A DNA stretch of 64,000 bases from Adiantum capillus-veneris (lineage: Eukaryota; Streptophyta; Polypodiopsida; Polypodiales; Pteridaceae). Shown one piece after another: positions 32,940-43,941 of the stretch. A program made the position numbers and the translations under genes. The notes beneath the pieces are model-generated. The model saw only the letters and a list, made by a program, of their open reading frames with translations. It did not search any database and was not told the DNA's origin. Each line of letters opens with the position of its first letter. Within the stretch, counting starts at the first letter, position 1. Where the stretch lies: positions 57,297,268 to 57,361,267 of the forward strand of contig CM043944.1 of the NCBI GenBank assembly GCA_014529385.2, read 5' to 3'.

Positions 32940-33894
32940 CTGGCTGTTGGTGATTGGCATATTGTGCCCTTTACTCGTTGGTGTGGTGGGGTTTCGTTGT
33001 TGCACAATACTTGTCAGCGTTGGCTTCTATCTCTTGCAAATACCAAACTGCCACTCCTTCTCCCTCCAAGGGCCCCCCTCTCTATTGCTAGAGAGGTATT
33101 TGTTTTGAATTGCACAAAGTTTGGTACAATGGTTCTAAAATGCTGATGCTTGACGACGACGACGACGACAATGACAATGTTGAGACTAATGGGCTGAAAT
33201 CTGAAAACGCTAGATATATGCTGATGGACTTCTACAAGTGCGGCGAGGCTACGGGCTGATCTGCTGTCGTTGGCGACGACAATGGCTGAAAACTGAAAAA
33301 CGCCAACTGGACTGCTGGCTGAACTGAAAACGCTGTCTTGGCCGCGATGGAAAGGGCGACCGCGACGAGGTTGTGGCTGATCTTCTGCGGTACTGCGGCG
33401 GGATGCCGAGAAAAGAGAAACGCTGCTGCTGCTGAAAAACGCTGATGGCTGATGTGGAAAACACTGGTGATGATGACCATCACCGGGTGCTAGGTTCTGT
33501 TGGTTCTTGAGAGGTTCCTTCATTGCTCCTCTGGTTAACTCTGGTCACCCAAGGGCTTCTTTTATAGGTGCATAAAACAGGGTCGGGGCAGCTATCCCAA
33601 CAAATCCCACGATTTGGGTAAATGAAAAGTCACCATGTAGTAAAAAGCCCTGTAAGAGGTGGTTCACGTGCAATTGGGGAAAAAGGTTCTGTGCGGTGAA
33701 AATGCTTATGCTTGGTGCAGGGTACCGATGCTGGTGCTAATGGTTGTGCAATCAAAGGGTACCCCGTTACTCTAGTGCCTGGACATGCACGGCCTGCGTA
33801 TAGGCTCACAAAGGTGCCAGAACACTTCCTAGGCTGACCTAAACCCTAGAAGTAAGTACAACTTGTCTACATAGGGTTAGATGTGCATGTGACA
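32940..33894 (-). repeat. LTR related to family G, minus orientation, solo
   Basis: Reading leftward from 33894: TGTCACATGCACATCTAACC, then text shared with the G4 LTR (GTGTTCTGGCACCTTTGTGAG), the AACGC/GGCTGAAAA motif cluster at 33190-33450, and a stem-loop at 33077-33096. The left end is uncertain (about 32850-32950) and I see no target duplication. To the right it abuts LINE copy B3 in mid reverse transcriptase. The B3 remainder is not found to the left, so a deletion accompanied the join. Confidence 0.6.
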
Positions 33895-34511
33895 CAAAAG
33901 CTTTGCAGAAATCCACAAAGCTACAATAGATCCTCCTGCCATGGTATCTGCCCTCCTCAATAATAGCTATGAGTGCTAGAATCTGGTCAAGAGTGGAGAA
34001 ACCTCTCTTGAACCCTGTCTGCCTTGATGCCCGTATGCCTTCTCTCTGTGCCCATCTACTCAACTCTTGCTCAAGAATAGATCCATACAACCTAGCCAAT
34101 GTGTGACCAACCATGATGGTGTGATAATTCCTAGGAAGCATGGGATTTCCCGACTTTAAGATAGGCACAATCGTGGACATACTCCAAGTCTCAAGAAAAC
34201 CCTCATACATGGCTCGATTAAACATCATAGCAAGAGGCTATGTAAGCATATCTTTGGCATGAACGAAAGTGCTCTGCTACTAAACCATCATGATCCAAGT
34301 ACATGTCTTTGGAGTCTGGTGGCTTAGGCAAGGGTGGCTGCCCTGATGCTGTGTATAGAGATGTGGCATATTCCCCCCATGTCTCTATGGAGGTGATGGG
34401 GGGTGGTGGTGAGTGCTTGTGGAATAACCTCCATGCCTCACCTAAATCCCGACTCATAAATAGCTGGTACAAATCCCGCTCTAATGAGATAGGTAGGCCC
34501 TCTTTTTTCAT
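33895..34511 (-). pseudogene. B3 reverse transcriptase start and linker
   Basis: MMFNRAMYEGFLETWSMSTI, NYHTIMVGHTLARLYGSILE, GFSTLDQILALIAIIEEG and CSFVDFCKAF are the early fingers/palm blocks of a non-LTR reverse transcriptase. They align with B5 at 44777-45340. The linker piece (about 34218-34511) reads EAWRLFHKHSPPPPITSIET and WGEYATSLYTASGQPPLPKP, conserved in B2 and B5. Confidence 0.75.
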
Positions 34512-35021
34512 CGCATTAGGTGACGAAAGATAATCCGTGATTGTCTATGTGTGGTGATATGAGCACCTCTCTGTGTAATCTGATCTTCGTCTCTCTACAC
34601 TCATCATACGAGCTATACTGGGGTATACTCCTAGATCATCTCCGTGTATGCTGACTATGAGGATATGCCTCCGATGCTACATCATGAAGCGTCTCTGTCA
34701 GTATATGAGTGAGCTCATCTTCCGTGACTGTCTATGTGTGGTGATACCCATGAGCACCTTTCTCTGTAATATGATCCTCGTCTCTCGACACTCCTCATCA
34801 TACCAGCTGTTTTGGGGTATACTCCCAGATCATCTCCGTGTTTGCTGACTATGGGGATATGCCTCCGATGGTGCATCATGAGGCGTCTTTGTCAGTATAT
34901 GAGTGAGCTCATCTAATGACCGCCTTGGCTACTAAGTACATAGGTGTTTGTATATCTCATTTGTGTATACAAAGTCCGTCTCCCTTGTGAAGGTATACCG
35001 AGTGTGTGTGGAGACCTCTCC

Positions 35022-35870
35022 TTATGGAGCTGTATTGAACTGAAACGTGAGAGTGAAAGACAAGACAACATGATCAACTGCTACTCCAACTTGTTTGGGG
35101 CCCACCATGAAATCATGAAAAGATGGAATGAGACCTTGTTGCGCCATGACATAATCCATTGTACTATCACCATGTTGTTGTAGAAAGTAAGTAAAACCTC
35201 CCACTGTCGGGAATCTGTGTAGGCCATTCAAAATGGCCAATCCATGCGCAGTCCCCATGTTTATCTGGTATCGTCCATACTCAGTGTGCTCATCCTGTGA
35301 GAGTCTAGATAGGCCCATCTCTTTGACATCAACCTCTCTCATCATCTCCTCTGAAGTATCATGGATTAGTGCCTGGTGATGGGCAGTCCGAGCATTGAAG
35401 TCTCTGAGGATGATAATGTCATCATCCTTGAAGAACTCTCATACGTCATAGTCCAAAATAGAAAAGGGGAACTGTCCTCTAGGTGATGCATACACTGACG
35501 TACTAGGAGGAAAATAACAAATAGCAATGTAGAGGTATCTGTCTGTCTCTGCCCTCAGTCTCACCCACATGTACCTAGCATGCTCATCCCTGCGGGCTAT
35601 ACGTTATGGATGAAACTCCTCTCTAAATAAAACTGCCACTCCTTCGAGCCCCGTCTTTTATGCTCTGATCAAGTCTCCTGACTGCAAGTTGTCTCCCATC
35701 TGTATCCGCTAGCATGGCATGGACTGCCTAGGGGCCTGTTGTGTCTCAGAGTAGAAGATGATGTCCCTCTCGGTTAAACGATCTTCAAAGGCACCTACAT
35801 CAAGGCGTATAGATCCATTACAATTCCAAGTAGCAACTTTGAGTATGGTCCGTAGGTCTTGCGCCGTCAT
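35022..35870 (-). pseudogene. B3 APE-type endonuclease
   Basis: The C-terminal part shows GDSTMDYVMAQQGLIPSFHD and VDHVVLSFTLTF, the S-x-x-D-Y and D-H motifs of apurinic-type LINE endonucleases. Upstream frames (about 35390-35870) include an N-terminal segment that aligns with ATWKCNGSLRLDVGAFED of copy B5. The enzyme would nick target DNA; this copy is broken by frameshifts. Confidence 0.65.
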
Positions 35871-36096
35871 GCGGAGCGCCCCATAATAACCACACTTCCA
35901 TCTCTATATAAAGCCAATTTCCCTTTCTCTCGAGCTGTCCTTATCTCGGGCATAACTTCGTTCTATGGGCAAGAGGTGAGAGTGTGAGGTCATCCCCAAT
36001 AAATATCCCTGTTTTCTTTAGTGTAGGACGCCTCTTCAAGAAGTCCTTCACTTCCATGGAGGGGAAATGAATGATCAATGCTCTCTTCTTTGAAGT

Positions 36097-36710
36097 CTAC
36101 CCATTTCCTTCTCTCTTCTTCCCCGCCCTCCATGCCTTTGTGTGAGTAGCCTCACTACCCATCATGAAGAGAAGTTCCTTGACTCCCCCCTCCACATCTT
36201 TACGGTCTTTTAGACCGGATACTTGTACATGTAAAACTATAGTCTTCCTCCTCTGCTCTTCTTCTAAGGTCATGTTGATAATTGTGGGAGTGGAGATGGT
36301 TGTTGTTTCTTTCCCTTTCCCTTTCTTGGCGACTTCTATCCATTTCGGCCTCATCCACCTTTTTTTGTGTCTTCGTGATCACATCCACCCACAAGGACAT
36401 TTTTGCCTCATGTTGCTTCTCTTCCTCCTTGATCTCATCGAAGGCTGGATTTCTCCTTCTTCAAGTCCACCGCTTGCTCTAGTCTCGGCAAGCTCTCGCT
36501 TGAGTGATGAAACCTCCTCTTTAAGTTCTTGGATTTCTGCGTGAAGGTCCTCTTTCTCCTTTTTCCATTGCTCGTCTTCATTGAAAAACATTTGGAGAAG
36601 GTTGGCCTTCTCCGTCTGCCATCCTTTTGTCTCCATTTTCCATTCGTCTCTTTTTCCACTTGCGTTCTACGTTTGTTTGTGACCATGAACGTTGCCTTCG
36701 TTACTATCAT
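36097..36710 (-). pseudogene. B3 ORF1: coiled coil plus RRM-like domain
   Basis: The upstream piece (36379-36636) is a coiled coil (EDLHAEIQELKEEVSSLKRE). The downstream piece (36097-36354) reads KTIVLHVQVSGLKDRKDVEG and GVKELLFMMGSEATHTKAWR, resembling the RRM-like core of L1-type ORF1 proteins, and copy B5 preserves it (LHIRICGLRDQDNVDEEVKE, near 52650-52710). ORF1 proteins of this plan coat the element RNA. Frames are shifted between the two pieces. Confidence 0.55.
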
Positions 36711-36930
36711 ATTGGTGACAAACTAATCGTGGTTTACATTGCTGATTCTGAAGGTTGAAAAAGAAGGGGCTTAACAACCCATTGTTGGCAGCAGCCTATC
36801 AAGGGGGAGACTGACGCATGGGCTGGGAAGAGGTGAGTAGCCCACGCAACCCACAGCTCACAGCCCTCGGCTGGTGACGGGTTGCAGATAGAGAAACAGC
36901 ACGTGGGGTAGAGAGAGATGGAGGCGGCGC

Positions 36931-36932
<2 letters not shown>

Positions 36933-36996
<64 letters not shown>
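36933..36996. repeat. (GA)n run between LINE copies B3 and A2
   Basis: About 32 GA units. To the left lies the 5' end of B3 and to the right the 3' tail of A2 (GATGATGATGATG then GTATTTACG), both on the minus strand. Confidence 0.95.
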
Positions 36997-37000
<4 letters not shown>

Positions 37001-38108
37001 GATGATGTATTTACGACCTCGGGGGGCCAAAATGACCCATGGGACCCAAAATCTCATATATGAGACTCCCCCCTTCCCATGTGAAGGAGGGGACGTGTCA
37101 TGATTCTGTGGTGATTTTGTTTGTGAGTGTGGTGTGATGTTCTAGCACTTTGGCAAGATAGATGCCTAGTGCTACTGGAGAGGGATGTGTTTTTGAGAGA
37201 AGCTCCTCAAATGTAGTACATCCTTGAATAAGTTGGGGAAAGTCGACCCGAATGTGTGCATATGCTGGACATTCAAGGGTTACATGTGCCTCATTTTCCA
37301 ATGAGTTCAAGTTGCATTGAGTGCATCTCCTCATGTTTGCATCAATATTCAGCCATCCTTCCGTTTCACTTTTGAGCATGTGTGATCTTGTCCGCATCAA
37401 GGTGATGGCCCGTCTCGCACGGTAAGACATGGGTGTCCTGATATGTATTTGGGTTTCCCCGGTCTTGTACTCTTCCCAATATCTCGTGTTTATGTGCTTG
37501 CAATAGTATTCAAACTTGGACCTGTGCATTGCATTCTTCCATTTGCTGTGGAGGGCCTCAAGTAATTGTAGTTTAAAATTCAGCTCGTGCTCATGCTCGG
37601 TACCTGCCTCTACATGCATGTCCACATGTGCTCCCACATTCCATTTAGAGAACCATTTCCTGATGTCCTCAACAAGGCTAGAGGTGAGAAACTTGCTTTT
37701 GTGGTTCTTTTGCGGCTTACATCCTACCTCCCATGCTATGTGAGGCAAGCGGTTATGAGGCATCAGCTTCACCTTCAAGAGATATCTATGCATTCTTTGC
37801 AAGGCAAGCATTTCCAATGGTCTTTGTCTAGTCTCCAATAGCATCACTGAGTATGGTGTTGTGGTTTTTATCCCCATATGTCTACATAAGAACTTTTTTT
37901 GAATTTTCTCAATGTCATTCCATGTGTTGGCCGGAATACTTGGTCCCCATACCTCTACCCCATACAATAGCGTTTGGACCACACACGCATTGAAAGCCAT
38001 GGACTTTATTTCCCACCTTCTACTGACGCTTTGTTTGCACATGTTTTTAAACTCGTAATACCTTGCTTGTCCTGCTTCAATTCTTGTTTTTGCACATTGC
38101 CCCCATCT

Positions 38109-38113
<5 letters not shown>
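36997..38113 (-). mobile_element. LINE family A, copy A2 (5'-truncated)
   Basis: The 3' end (CATC repeat, GTAAATAC, ACGACCTCGGGGGGCCAAAATGACC on +) lies at 36990-37050 and the copy extends to 38113, where a second (GA)n run begins. It is therefore bracketed by GA runs on both sides. The coding part is intact over the last ~335 codons and aligns with A1. Confidence 0.85.
37098..38113 (-). pseudogene. A2 ORF2 C-terminus (post-RT region)
   Basis: The frame begins in the post-palm region (KNMCKQSVSRRWEIKSMAFN, VVQTLLYGVEVWG), passes a linker (KSKFLTSSLVEDIRKWFSKW), and ends with a zinc-finger-like CTQCNLNSLENEAHVTLECP (CX2CX9HX4C) and SPVALGIYLAKVLEHHT. It is parallel to A1 at 56700-57688. The frame stays open leftward through the (CT)n run, so the first ~55 residues of the long open frame (to 38279) are not part of the protein. 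Confidence 0.8.

Positions 38114-38160
<47 letters not shown>
38114..38160. repeat. (GA)n run at the truncated end of A2
   Basis: About 23 GA units directly follow GATGA at the 5'-truncated edge of A2. The next 276 bp (38161-38436) match no element in the window and precede another AG run. Confidence 0.95.
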
Positions 38161-38161
<1 letters not shown>

Positions 38162-38432
38162 AGCCGAGGCTTGTCGATTTGCCTTCCTTCGGCGTTGGGC
38201 AAGATCCCCACTCTTCTTCACACTGACAGGTGGTCAGATTACTTGGCATTATGCCCCTCCTCAGTGGTTTCTCCTCCACTCCTCACACCGACCACCATGA
38301 GATTGTTCTAGTCGAGTAGTCACTATAGTGGCACTCCTCCTTACATTCAACTTGTACACCCCACGTGATAGGCTATTTTGGCATCCGCTGGGATTATTTT
38401 GTACTCAGTAATATACAGCCCTGACTTTTTCC

Positions 38433-38436
<4 letters not shown>
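38161..38436. other. Unassigned spacer between two GA runs
   Basis: Unique-looking sequence with no homology to other parts of the window. It may be original intron DNA or an unrelated 5'-truncated LINE end. Confidence 0.4.

Positions 38437-38480
<44 letters not shown>
38437..38480. repeat. (AG)n run at the 3' tail of B2
   Basis: About 22 AG units are followed by ATGAAATTAAATG, the complement of the family B 3' tail. Confidence 0.95.
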
Positions 38481-38484
<4 letters not shown>

Positions 38485-38685
38485 AATTAAATGTTATATT
38501 AACGTCTTCGAAAGGCCAAAATGACCTACGAGTCCAAAAAGTTACAATTGGTGGATCTGATATCATGTATGAGTACGGAAAGTACAAAGAACTAACACTA
38601 GAAACATTAAGAAAATGAATCTGAAGCTGATGTCGAATTGAGATTGAGGGGCTGGGGTTGGGGGGGGGGGGGGGGTTTGGTGGGT

Positions 38686-39387
38686 TCAAATAAAATCTAT
38701 CATCGATTGTTGTCGAATCTCATCAACATCCTCCATGGTCAGTACTCTGGTTGGGCGTCTTGCATGTCGAGCTAGAGTGATCTGTATCTTCTGCTGCAGC
38801 CTTCGTGGATGGTGGGAGACCCCTTGAGGTCGTGGGCATCTGGATGTGCCTAGCTCAATGGCTCGGTCAATCAACGTACCTCTAGGGTGGGTGGGCTCTG
38901 AGATCTGCTGTGGTGACTACTCCTCTACCTCTCCCCTGGCTTGTGTAAAGAAATCTCTGATTCGTCTCTGAGGCTGTCTCTCCCTTGATGTCCTCAGCAA
39001 GCTCTCCTTGAGTCTGCGTAGCTCTAGCAGGAACAATCCGAGACATCTCTGATCCTCGTACCCCATGACTCTAGAAAATGGTCGGAAGCCCTCTCTGAAT
39101 AGACAATGGAAGTGGCCGCGTATCTCAGAGTACGCCGGGCAATGACATGTGTAGTCCAGTTCTGTCTCTGGTTCTAAGTGACATAGGTGACATATCGTGG
39201 CCCTTGCTGGCACCCCTCGAAATTGACCAATCTCGATCTGGAGCTGATGTGAGGATGTGCGTATCTGTCCAATAGCGCATCGTATTCCATGAGATAAGTG
39301 CATATCCATGTATGCAAGCCTAGTCACAAAACCGTCCTCTGTGAGTCGGAGAAGATGCTCTGTGTAAAAGGCCATCTTCGTTCCCAA
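38686..39387 (-). pseudogene. B2 ORF2 C-terminus with zinc finger and PIP-box motif
   Basis: Reading leftward: GIRCAIGQIRTSSHQLQIEI, the finger CHLCHLEPETELDYTCHC (the expected His is Asp here, CX2CX8-D-X4C), REGFRPFSRVMGYEDQRCLG, LELRRLKESLLRTS and QRRIRDFF at 38947-38970, which fits a PIP box. The frame then breaks and IDRAIELGTSRCPRPQG follows at 38686-38874. It aligns throughout with B5 and B6. Confidence 0.78.
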
Positions 39388-39517
39388 CTTTTGTGTCGGC
39401 TGTATTCATGTGCTCTTGGTATCTAGCTAAATCACATCATGGCATATGAGTCTGGTGATCTGTGTCCGTGTGAGAGACAAGGAGGGTGCATCCAGGGAGT
39501 ATTGAAACGGAGGCAAT

Positions 39518-40529
39518 CTATCCATGCTGAAACCATGTTGTCATCTGTCCATGCCAACATGCTGTATCTCCTTGTAGCGCTAGTTGTCGAGATGACTCTA
39601 GGGCAAGCCGAACATATCTGTCCTTGGGGAGATCCCATAAACTGTTGATAAAGGATACTGATCTAGTCAATGCCTCACCCATCGGGGGGGGGGGGGGGAG
39701 GGGGGCAGCTAGCTTGGCTCGGATAATCTCATGCGGCACTGAGGCCTTAGCCCGAATCATCCGAGCGATCATAGAGACCAGAGGCCTCTCCATACATCTT
39801 CATCCATCTGTGTTACCAGATCTCCCATGATGGTCTACTGAGGGTCCCCATACCTGAACTCTGTAGAGCACAACTTAGGTCACTAGAGTGTCAAAAAGCC
39901 ATAGCTTTGTTCGCGGTTTGTGAAACTGAACGTGCGAACACATCCTCTCGAGTCCTCCCAAGGTTGCATATGCTCTCGTCAGTTTAACACCGGTCCACCG
40001 AAAACTACCCCAAGATAGGTATATGCATCTGTGTACTCCACAGTCTCCTGGTCATACGTAAATGTGGGTGCTGACCTCCTGACCCACTAAGGTGTGGTGT
40101 TGAACACTATAACCTTGGTTTTCCCAAGGTTGAGAGACAATCCACTGTCATGAGAAAATGTATTCAAAGCATCTAAATGACGTTGCATCCCCTTTGGAGA
40201 GTCAGAAATCAACACAATATCATCAGCATATAGTAACAATGGAATCCATGTCCCTGCTAGCTGAGCCCCTCTGTCTCCCTGACGCTCTACATAGTCTAAA
40301 AACTCATCCACATACATCCAAAGAGAGTCGGAGATAGGGGGCATCCCTGCTTCACTCCAATAGTGGAGTGGACCATGTCAGACATTCCCTCAATTGTGCG
40401 TACCCGCCCCATCACTGTCCTGTATAAAGCCAGAATACCCCATATCATCTCTATAGGCACACCCATGTCTTGTAGTCTGCGTATAAGTCTGGCTCTCGGC
40501 ACTGTGTCAAAGGCTTTGCGGAAATCCAC
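39518..40529 (-). pseudogene. B2 reverse transcriptase palm
   Basis: DFRKAFDTVPRARLIRRLQD and GVKQGCPLSPTLFG (40296-40529) are followed by LLLYADDIVLISDSPKGMQR with the catalytic YADD box (40087-40344), then SLNLGKTKVIVFNTTP. The thumb region (39518-39793, EIIRAKLAAPLPPPPPMGEA) carries a long G tract at 39687 that shifts the frame. It aligns with B5 at 43942-44662. Confidence 0.82.
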
Positions 40530-40854
40530 AAAGCTACAGTAGATCCTCTTGCCATGGTGTCTACCCTCCTCAATAATAGCTCTAAGTGTTAGAATCTAGT
40601 CAAGAGTGGAGAAACCTCTCCTGAATCCTGCTTGCCCTGGTGCTCGTATGCCCTCTCGCTCTACCCATCTACTTAGCAGCCAGCTCCTGCTCAAGAACGA
40701 ATGCATACAGCCTAGCCAATGTGTGACCAACCATGATGGTGCGATAATTCTCGGGAATCATGGGATCTTCTGACTTGAAAATAGGCACAATCATAGACAT
40801 ACTCCAAGTCTCAGGAAAGCCTTCATACATGGCTCGATTAAACATCATAGCAAG

Positions 40855-42363
40855 TGTAACTAAGTCAGACTTTGTAAATAATTAATTTATTTACGAGAAA
40901 AGAATTATCTAATTAGTTGTGTGCACATCAGAATAGATTTAGCAGTTCTGGGGCCTCAGGTGTGCCCAAGTTTGGGTCAATGCACCTCAGGGAGACCCTA
41001 GCAGAAAATACCCTGAAGCCCTAGCGATTGGGAAATCGGGTCTTCAATGAAGGGGTAGATAGTAGCCTCAGATTTCAGGCTCAGAAAATTACGCGCGCTA
41101 GTGCAAGCACAGGAATGAGATGGGGTCCTTAGACTATTAACCCTAAGGCTTGATTATTTTACGGCCTTAGGATAAGTTAGTTAAAAGTATTCTTAAGTGA
41201 TTTTGCACTGGACCAAATGGCCGGACAAGTGCGAACAGGTAATGCCAGAGCATTGTTGGTACGGCAATGCGCTAGGGAGCAGATAAAGTTTTCATTTGTT
41301 GCATCTATGTGTGTAGTTGTGCACTTAAAATTGCACATTTCATTAACTAGCCTAGGATTTTTAAAGACAAAAGTTGAATGGTTTTTAAATTTTAAAGTAA
41401 GTGTGCCACTTGGCACACTTTCCCATGCAATCTCTCTCTCCCTCTCTCTCTCTCCCTCTCTTCATGCTAGCGCCCCCTCTTCTGGGAGGCTATAAGAGAG
41501 CAGCCCCTCCCCCTCTTGCCAGGTTGGCAGTGCACTACCCCCCCAAGTTGACCATCCTCTACGCAGTGAAGCTCTCCATTGAAGCTTGAGAGCAGCACCT
41601 TGTGGTGTATGTGGAGCCTCTGAGCACCCATCACCTAGAACAAGGCCTCTCATGGTTGCTTGCAGCTTTGGGAGAAGTTTCATCGCGTAAAGTAGTAGAA
41701 AACTCTCTTTCTCCCTTGTCTAGCTGCTGAAAATTCCCTGTTTTCAGCCCCTAATCACTTGTATTAGGGTGAATTTCAGCAAAGTCTTAATAGAATCTCA
41801 TTCCCCACTACCTACTCTACACATACACCAAGTTTGGAGCATTTCCATCGCGAAAAGGACCTCCATTTTGGCATTGGAACGCGCTCAGGTAACAATTTCT
41901 GGTTATATGCAGAAAATTACAGCAAGCGTGTGTGTGTGTGTGTTGCATGTTTTTGTGGTTGGTTAATTGCAGGAATGATTACGCCCAAAGTGGCATAGTT
42001 AGCGGAAGATAGACCCTCATTCGTGAGAGCTTCTGATGAGTTTGGTGGAAGGTAGACTCTCCCCTACGAGAGCTTCCCAAAATCTCGCAGAAGAGGATAG
42101 ATCCTCTCAGTAGTGAGAGAGCAGTTCTTCTACTCTCTAAGTCAGAAGCAGAAAAAGGACAAGAAAGAATAGAGGACGGGTTTTCGCCCCGTTCCTGTGC
42201 TTGTAAAGATTCTCCCTTAGTAATAAAGATATTCTCTTTATGGGGGGGGGGACCAGCCCATCTTCTGGTCCCCAATGAAGTGTCAAGCTTTCTCTCTCTC
42301 TAATTCTCTTGAGTATTTGAAGTGCAATTAAACGTCAGTTTACGCTTTCGTATTTTTGTGACA
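40855..42363 (+). repeat. 1.5-kb solo LTR of an unrelated family, TSD GCAAG
   Basis: The sequence begins TGTAACTAAG and ends TTTTTGTGACA; GCAAG lies on both sides (40850-40854, 42364-42368). Excision rejoins family B reverse transcriptase text exactly as it runs uninterrupted in B5 (near 45040). A TATAAGAGAGC motif (about 41491) suggests the + orientation, with CT-rich U3 text at 41430-41460. No internal region remains, so it arose by LTR-LTR recombination. It shows no similarity to family G LTRs. Confidence 0.88.
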
Positions 42364-42368
42364 GCAAG

Positions 42369-42629
42369 AAGCTCTGCAAGCATGTCTCTAGCATGGATGA
42401 AGTGCTTTGCTACCAGACCATCATGATCATGTGCTCTCCTTGTCTTCATCCTGTCAATGGCTTTCCTTACCATCTCGGCATTAAAGAAAGTACATGTCTC
42501 CGGGCATGTCTCTAGTGGGTTCGGCAAAGGTGGTTGCCCTGATGCTGTGTAGAGGGATGTGGCATATTCCCCCCACGTCTCTATGGAGGTGACGGCTGGT
42601 GGTGGTGAATGCTCATGGAATAGCCTCAA
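42369..42629 (-). pseudogene. B2 ORF2 linker (upstream of RT)
   Basis: FHEHSPPPAVTSIETWGEYA, LYTASGQPPLPNPLETCPET and RRAHDHDGLVAKHFIHARDM match the endonuclease-to-RT linker of B5 (45060-45300) and B3 (34220-34510). Confidence 0.75.
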
Positions 42630-42910
42630 TGCTTTCGCCTGAGTCTTGACTCATAAATAGCTGATACAGATCCCACCCTAGCTGAGATAGATAAGCCCTT
42701 TTCTTTTGCTGCACTAGGCGGCGAAAGATAATCCGTGACTGTCTAGAGAGAGAAACGAAACAAAATGGAATGTATATTAACGCCTTCGAAAGGCCAAAAT
42801 GACCTATGAGACCAAAAAGTTGAATCTGAAGCTGATTTGGAATTGAGACGAGATATGGGGGGGGGGAGGGGTGGGGGTGTTTGGTGGGTTCAAATGAAAT
42901 CTCTCATCGG

Positions 42911-43726
42911 TCACTGTCGAATCTCATCAACCTTCTCCATGGTTAGTACTCTTGTTGGGTGTCTTGCATGTCGAGCTAGAGTGATTTGTATCTTCTGGTG
43001 CAGCCTTCGTCGATGGTGGCAGACCCCCCGAGGTCGCGAGTGTCTGGATCTGCCTAGCCTAGTGGCTCGATCAAGCAATGTACCTCTAGTGTGGGTGGGC
43101 TCTGAGATCTGCTGTGATGACTGCTCCTCTGGCTCTCCCCTGGCTGGTGTAAAGAAATCTGTGATTCGTCTCTGAAACTGTCTTACCACTGAAGTCCTCA
43201 GCAAGCTCTCCCTAAGTCTATGCAGCTCTAGCAGGAACAATCCGAGACATCTCTGATCCTCGTATCTCATGACTCTAGAAAATGGTCCGAAACCTTCTCT
43301 GAACAGGCAGTGGAAGCGGCCGCATATCTCATAGTACGCTGGGCAATGACATGTGTAGTGCAGCCCTGTCTCTGGCTCTAAGTTACATAGGTGATGTATC
43401 CTGGCCCCTGTTGGCACCCCTCGAAATCGGCCAGTCTCGATCTGGAGCTGATGTGAGGATGTGCATATCTGCCCAATAGTGCATCGTATCCCATGAGATA
43501 AGTGTGTATCCATGTATGCAGGTCTAGTCACAAAACCGTCCTCCGTGAGTTGGAGAAGATGCTCTCTGTAGAAGGCCATCTTCGTGCCCAACTCGTGTGT
43601 CGGCTGTATCAATGTGCTCTTGGTATCTAGCTGAATCAGATCCTGGCGTATGAGTATGGTGATCTCTGTCTGTGAGAGACGGGGAGGGTGCATCCGGGAG
43701 TATTGAAACGGAGGCAATCTATCCAT
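42911..43726 (-). pseudogene. B5 ORF2 C-terminus with zinc finger and PIP-box motif
   Basis: The 271-codon frame contains GIRCTIGQICTSSHQLQIET, a finger with one Cys lost (IHHLCNLEPETGLHYTCHCP), REGFGPFSRVMRYEDQRCLG, LELHRLRESLLRTS, QRRITDFF (43151-43174, canonical PIP-box spacing) and TRGTLLDRATRLGRSRHSRP near the end. It is the longest intact example of the family B C-terminus. Confidence 0.82.
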
Positions 43727-43941
43727 GTTGAAACCATGTTGTCATCTGTCCATACCAACATGCTGTATCGCCTTGTAGCGCTAGTTATCGAGATGACTCT
43801 AGGGCAAGCCGAGCGTATCTGTCCCTAGGGAGATCCCATAAACCGTGTATAAAGGATACTGACCACGAGGGGAGGGGCTGGCTAGCTCGGCTCGAATAAT
43901 CTCATGCGGCATTGAGGCCTTAGCCCGAATCATCCGAGCGA

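Larger units (their letters stand above)
33895..36932 (-). mobile_element. LINE family B, copy B3 (3' end missing)
   Basis: The copy contains ORF1, endonuclease and the first part of reverse transcriptase, and is cut at KAF in the palm by the LTR at 33894. Its 5' edge abuts a (GA)n run at 36933, making it the only B copy here reaching a plausible 5' end. Many frameshifts are present. Confidence 0.75.
38481..42745 (-). mobile_element. LINE family B, copy B2, interrupted by a solo LTR
   Basis: The 3' end lies at 38481 (tail complement ATGAAATTAAATGTTATATT, then GGCCAAAATGACC). The copy continues to 40854 and resumes at 42369-42745 after a solo LTR with TSD GCAAG. Its 5' truncation point (GTGACTGTCTA) abuts GAGAGAGAAACG, the 3' tail of copy B5, so B2 inserted into the CT tail of B5. 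Numerous stops and shifts are present. Confidence 0.85.

Noticed and set aside
32820-32940. Possible cryptic exon after TTCTTTGCAG in the second giant intron
   Set aside because: The acceptor looks good, but the peptide has no match in CSI proteins and exon 3 to exon 4 already joins in phase without it.
36734-38311. Several frames with long Leu/Ser or Arg/Glu runs
   Set aside because: They are translations of the (GA)n/(CT)n microsatellites at 36933-36996 and 38114-38160.
42743-42760. Junction GAGAGAGAAACGAAAC as an internal deletion within one LINE
   Set aside because: Linker sequence of one copy (B2) stops here and a complete 3' end of another (B5) starts; two copies joined at a CT tail explains it better than a deletion.
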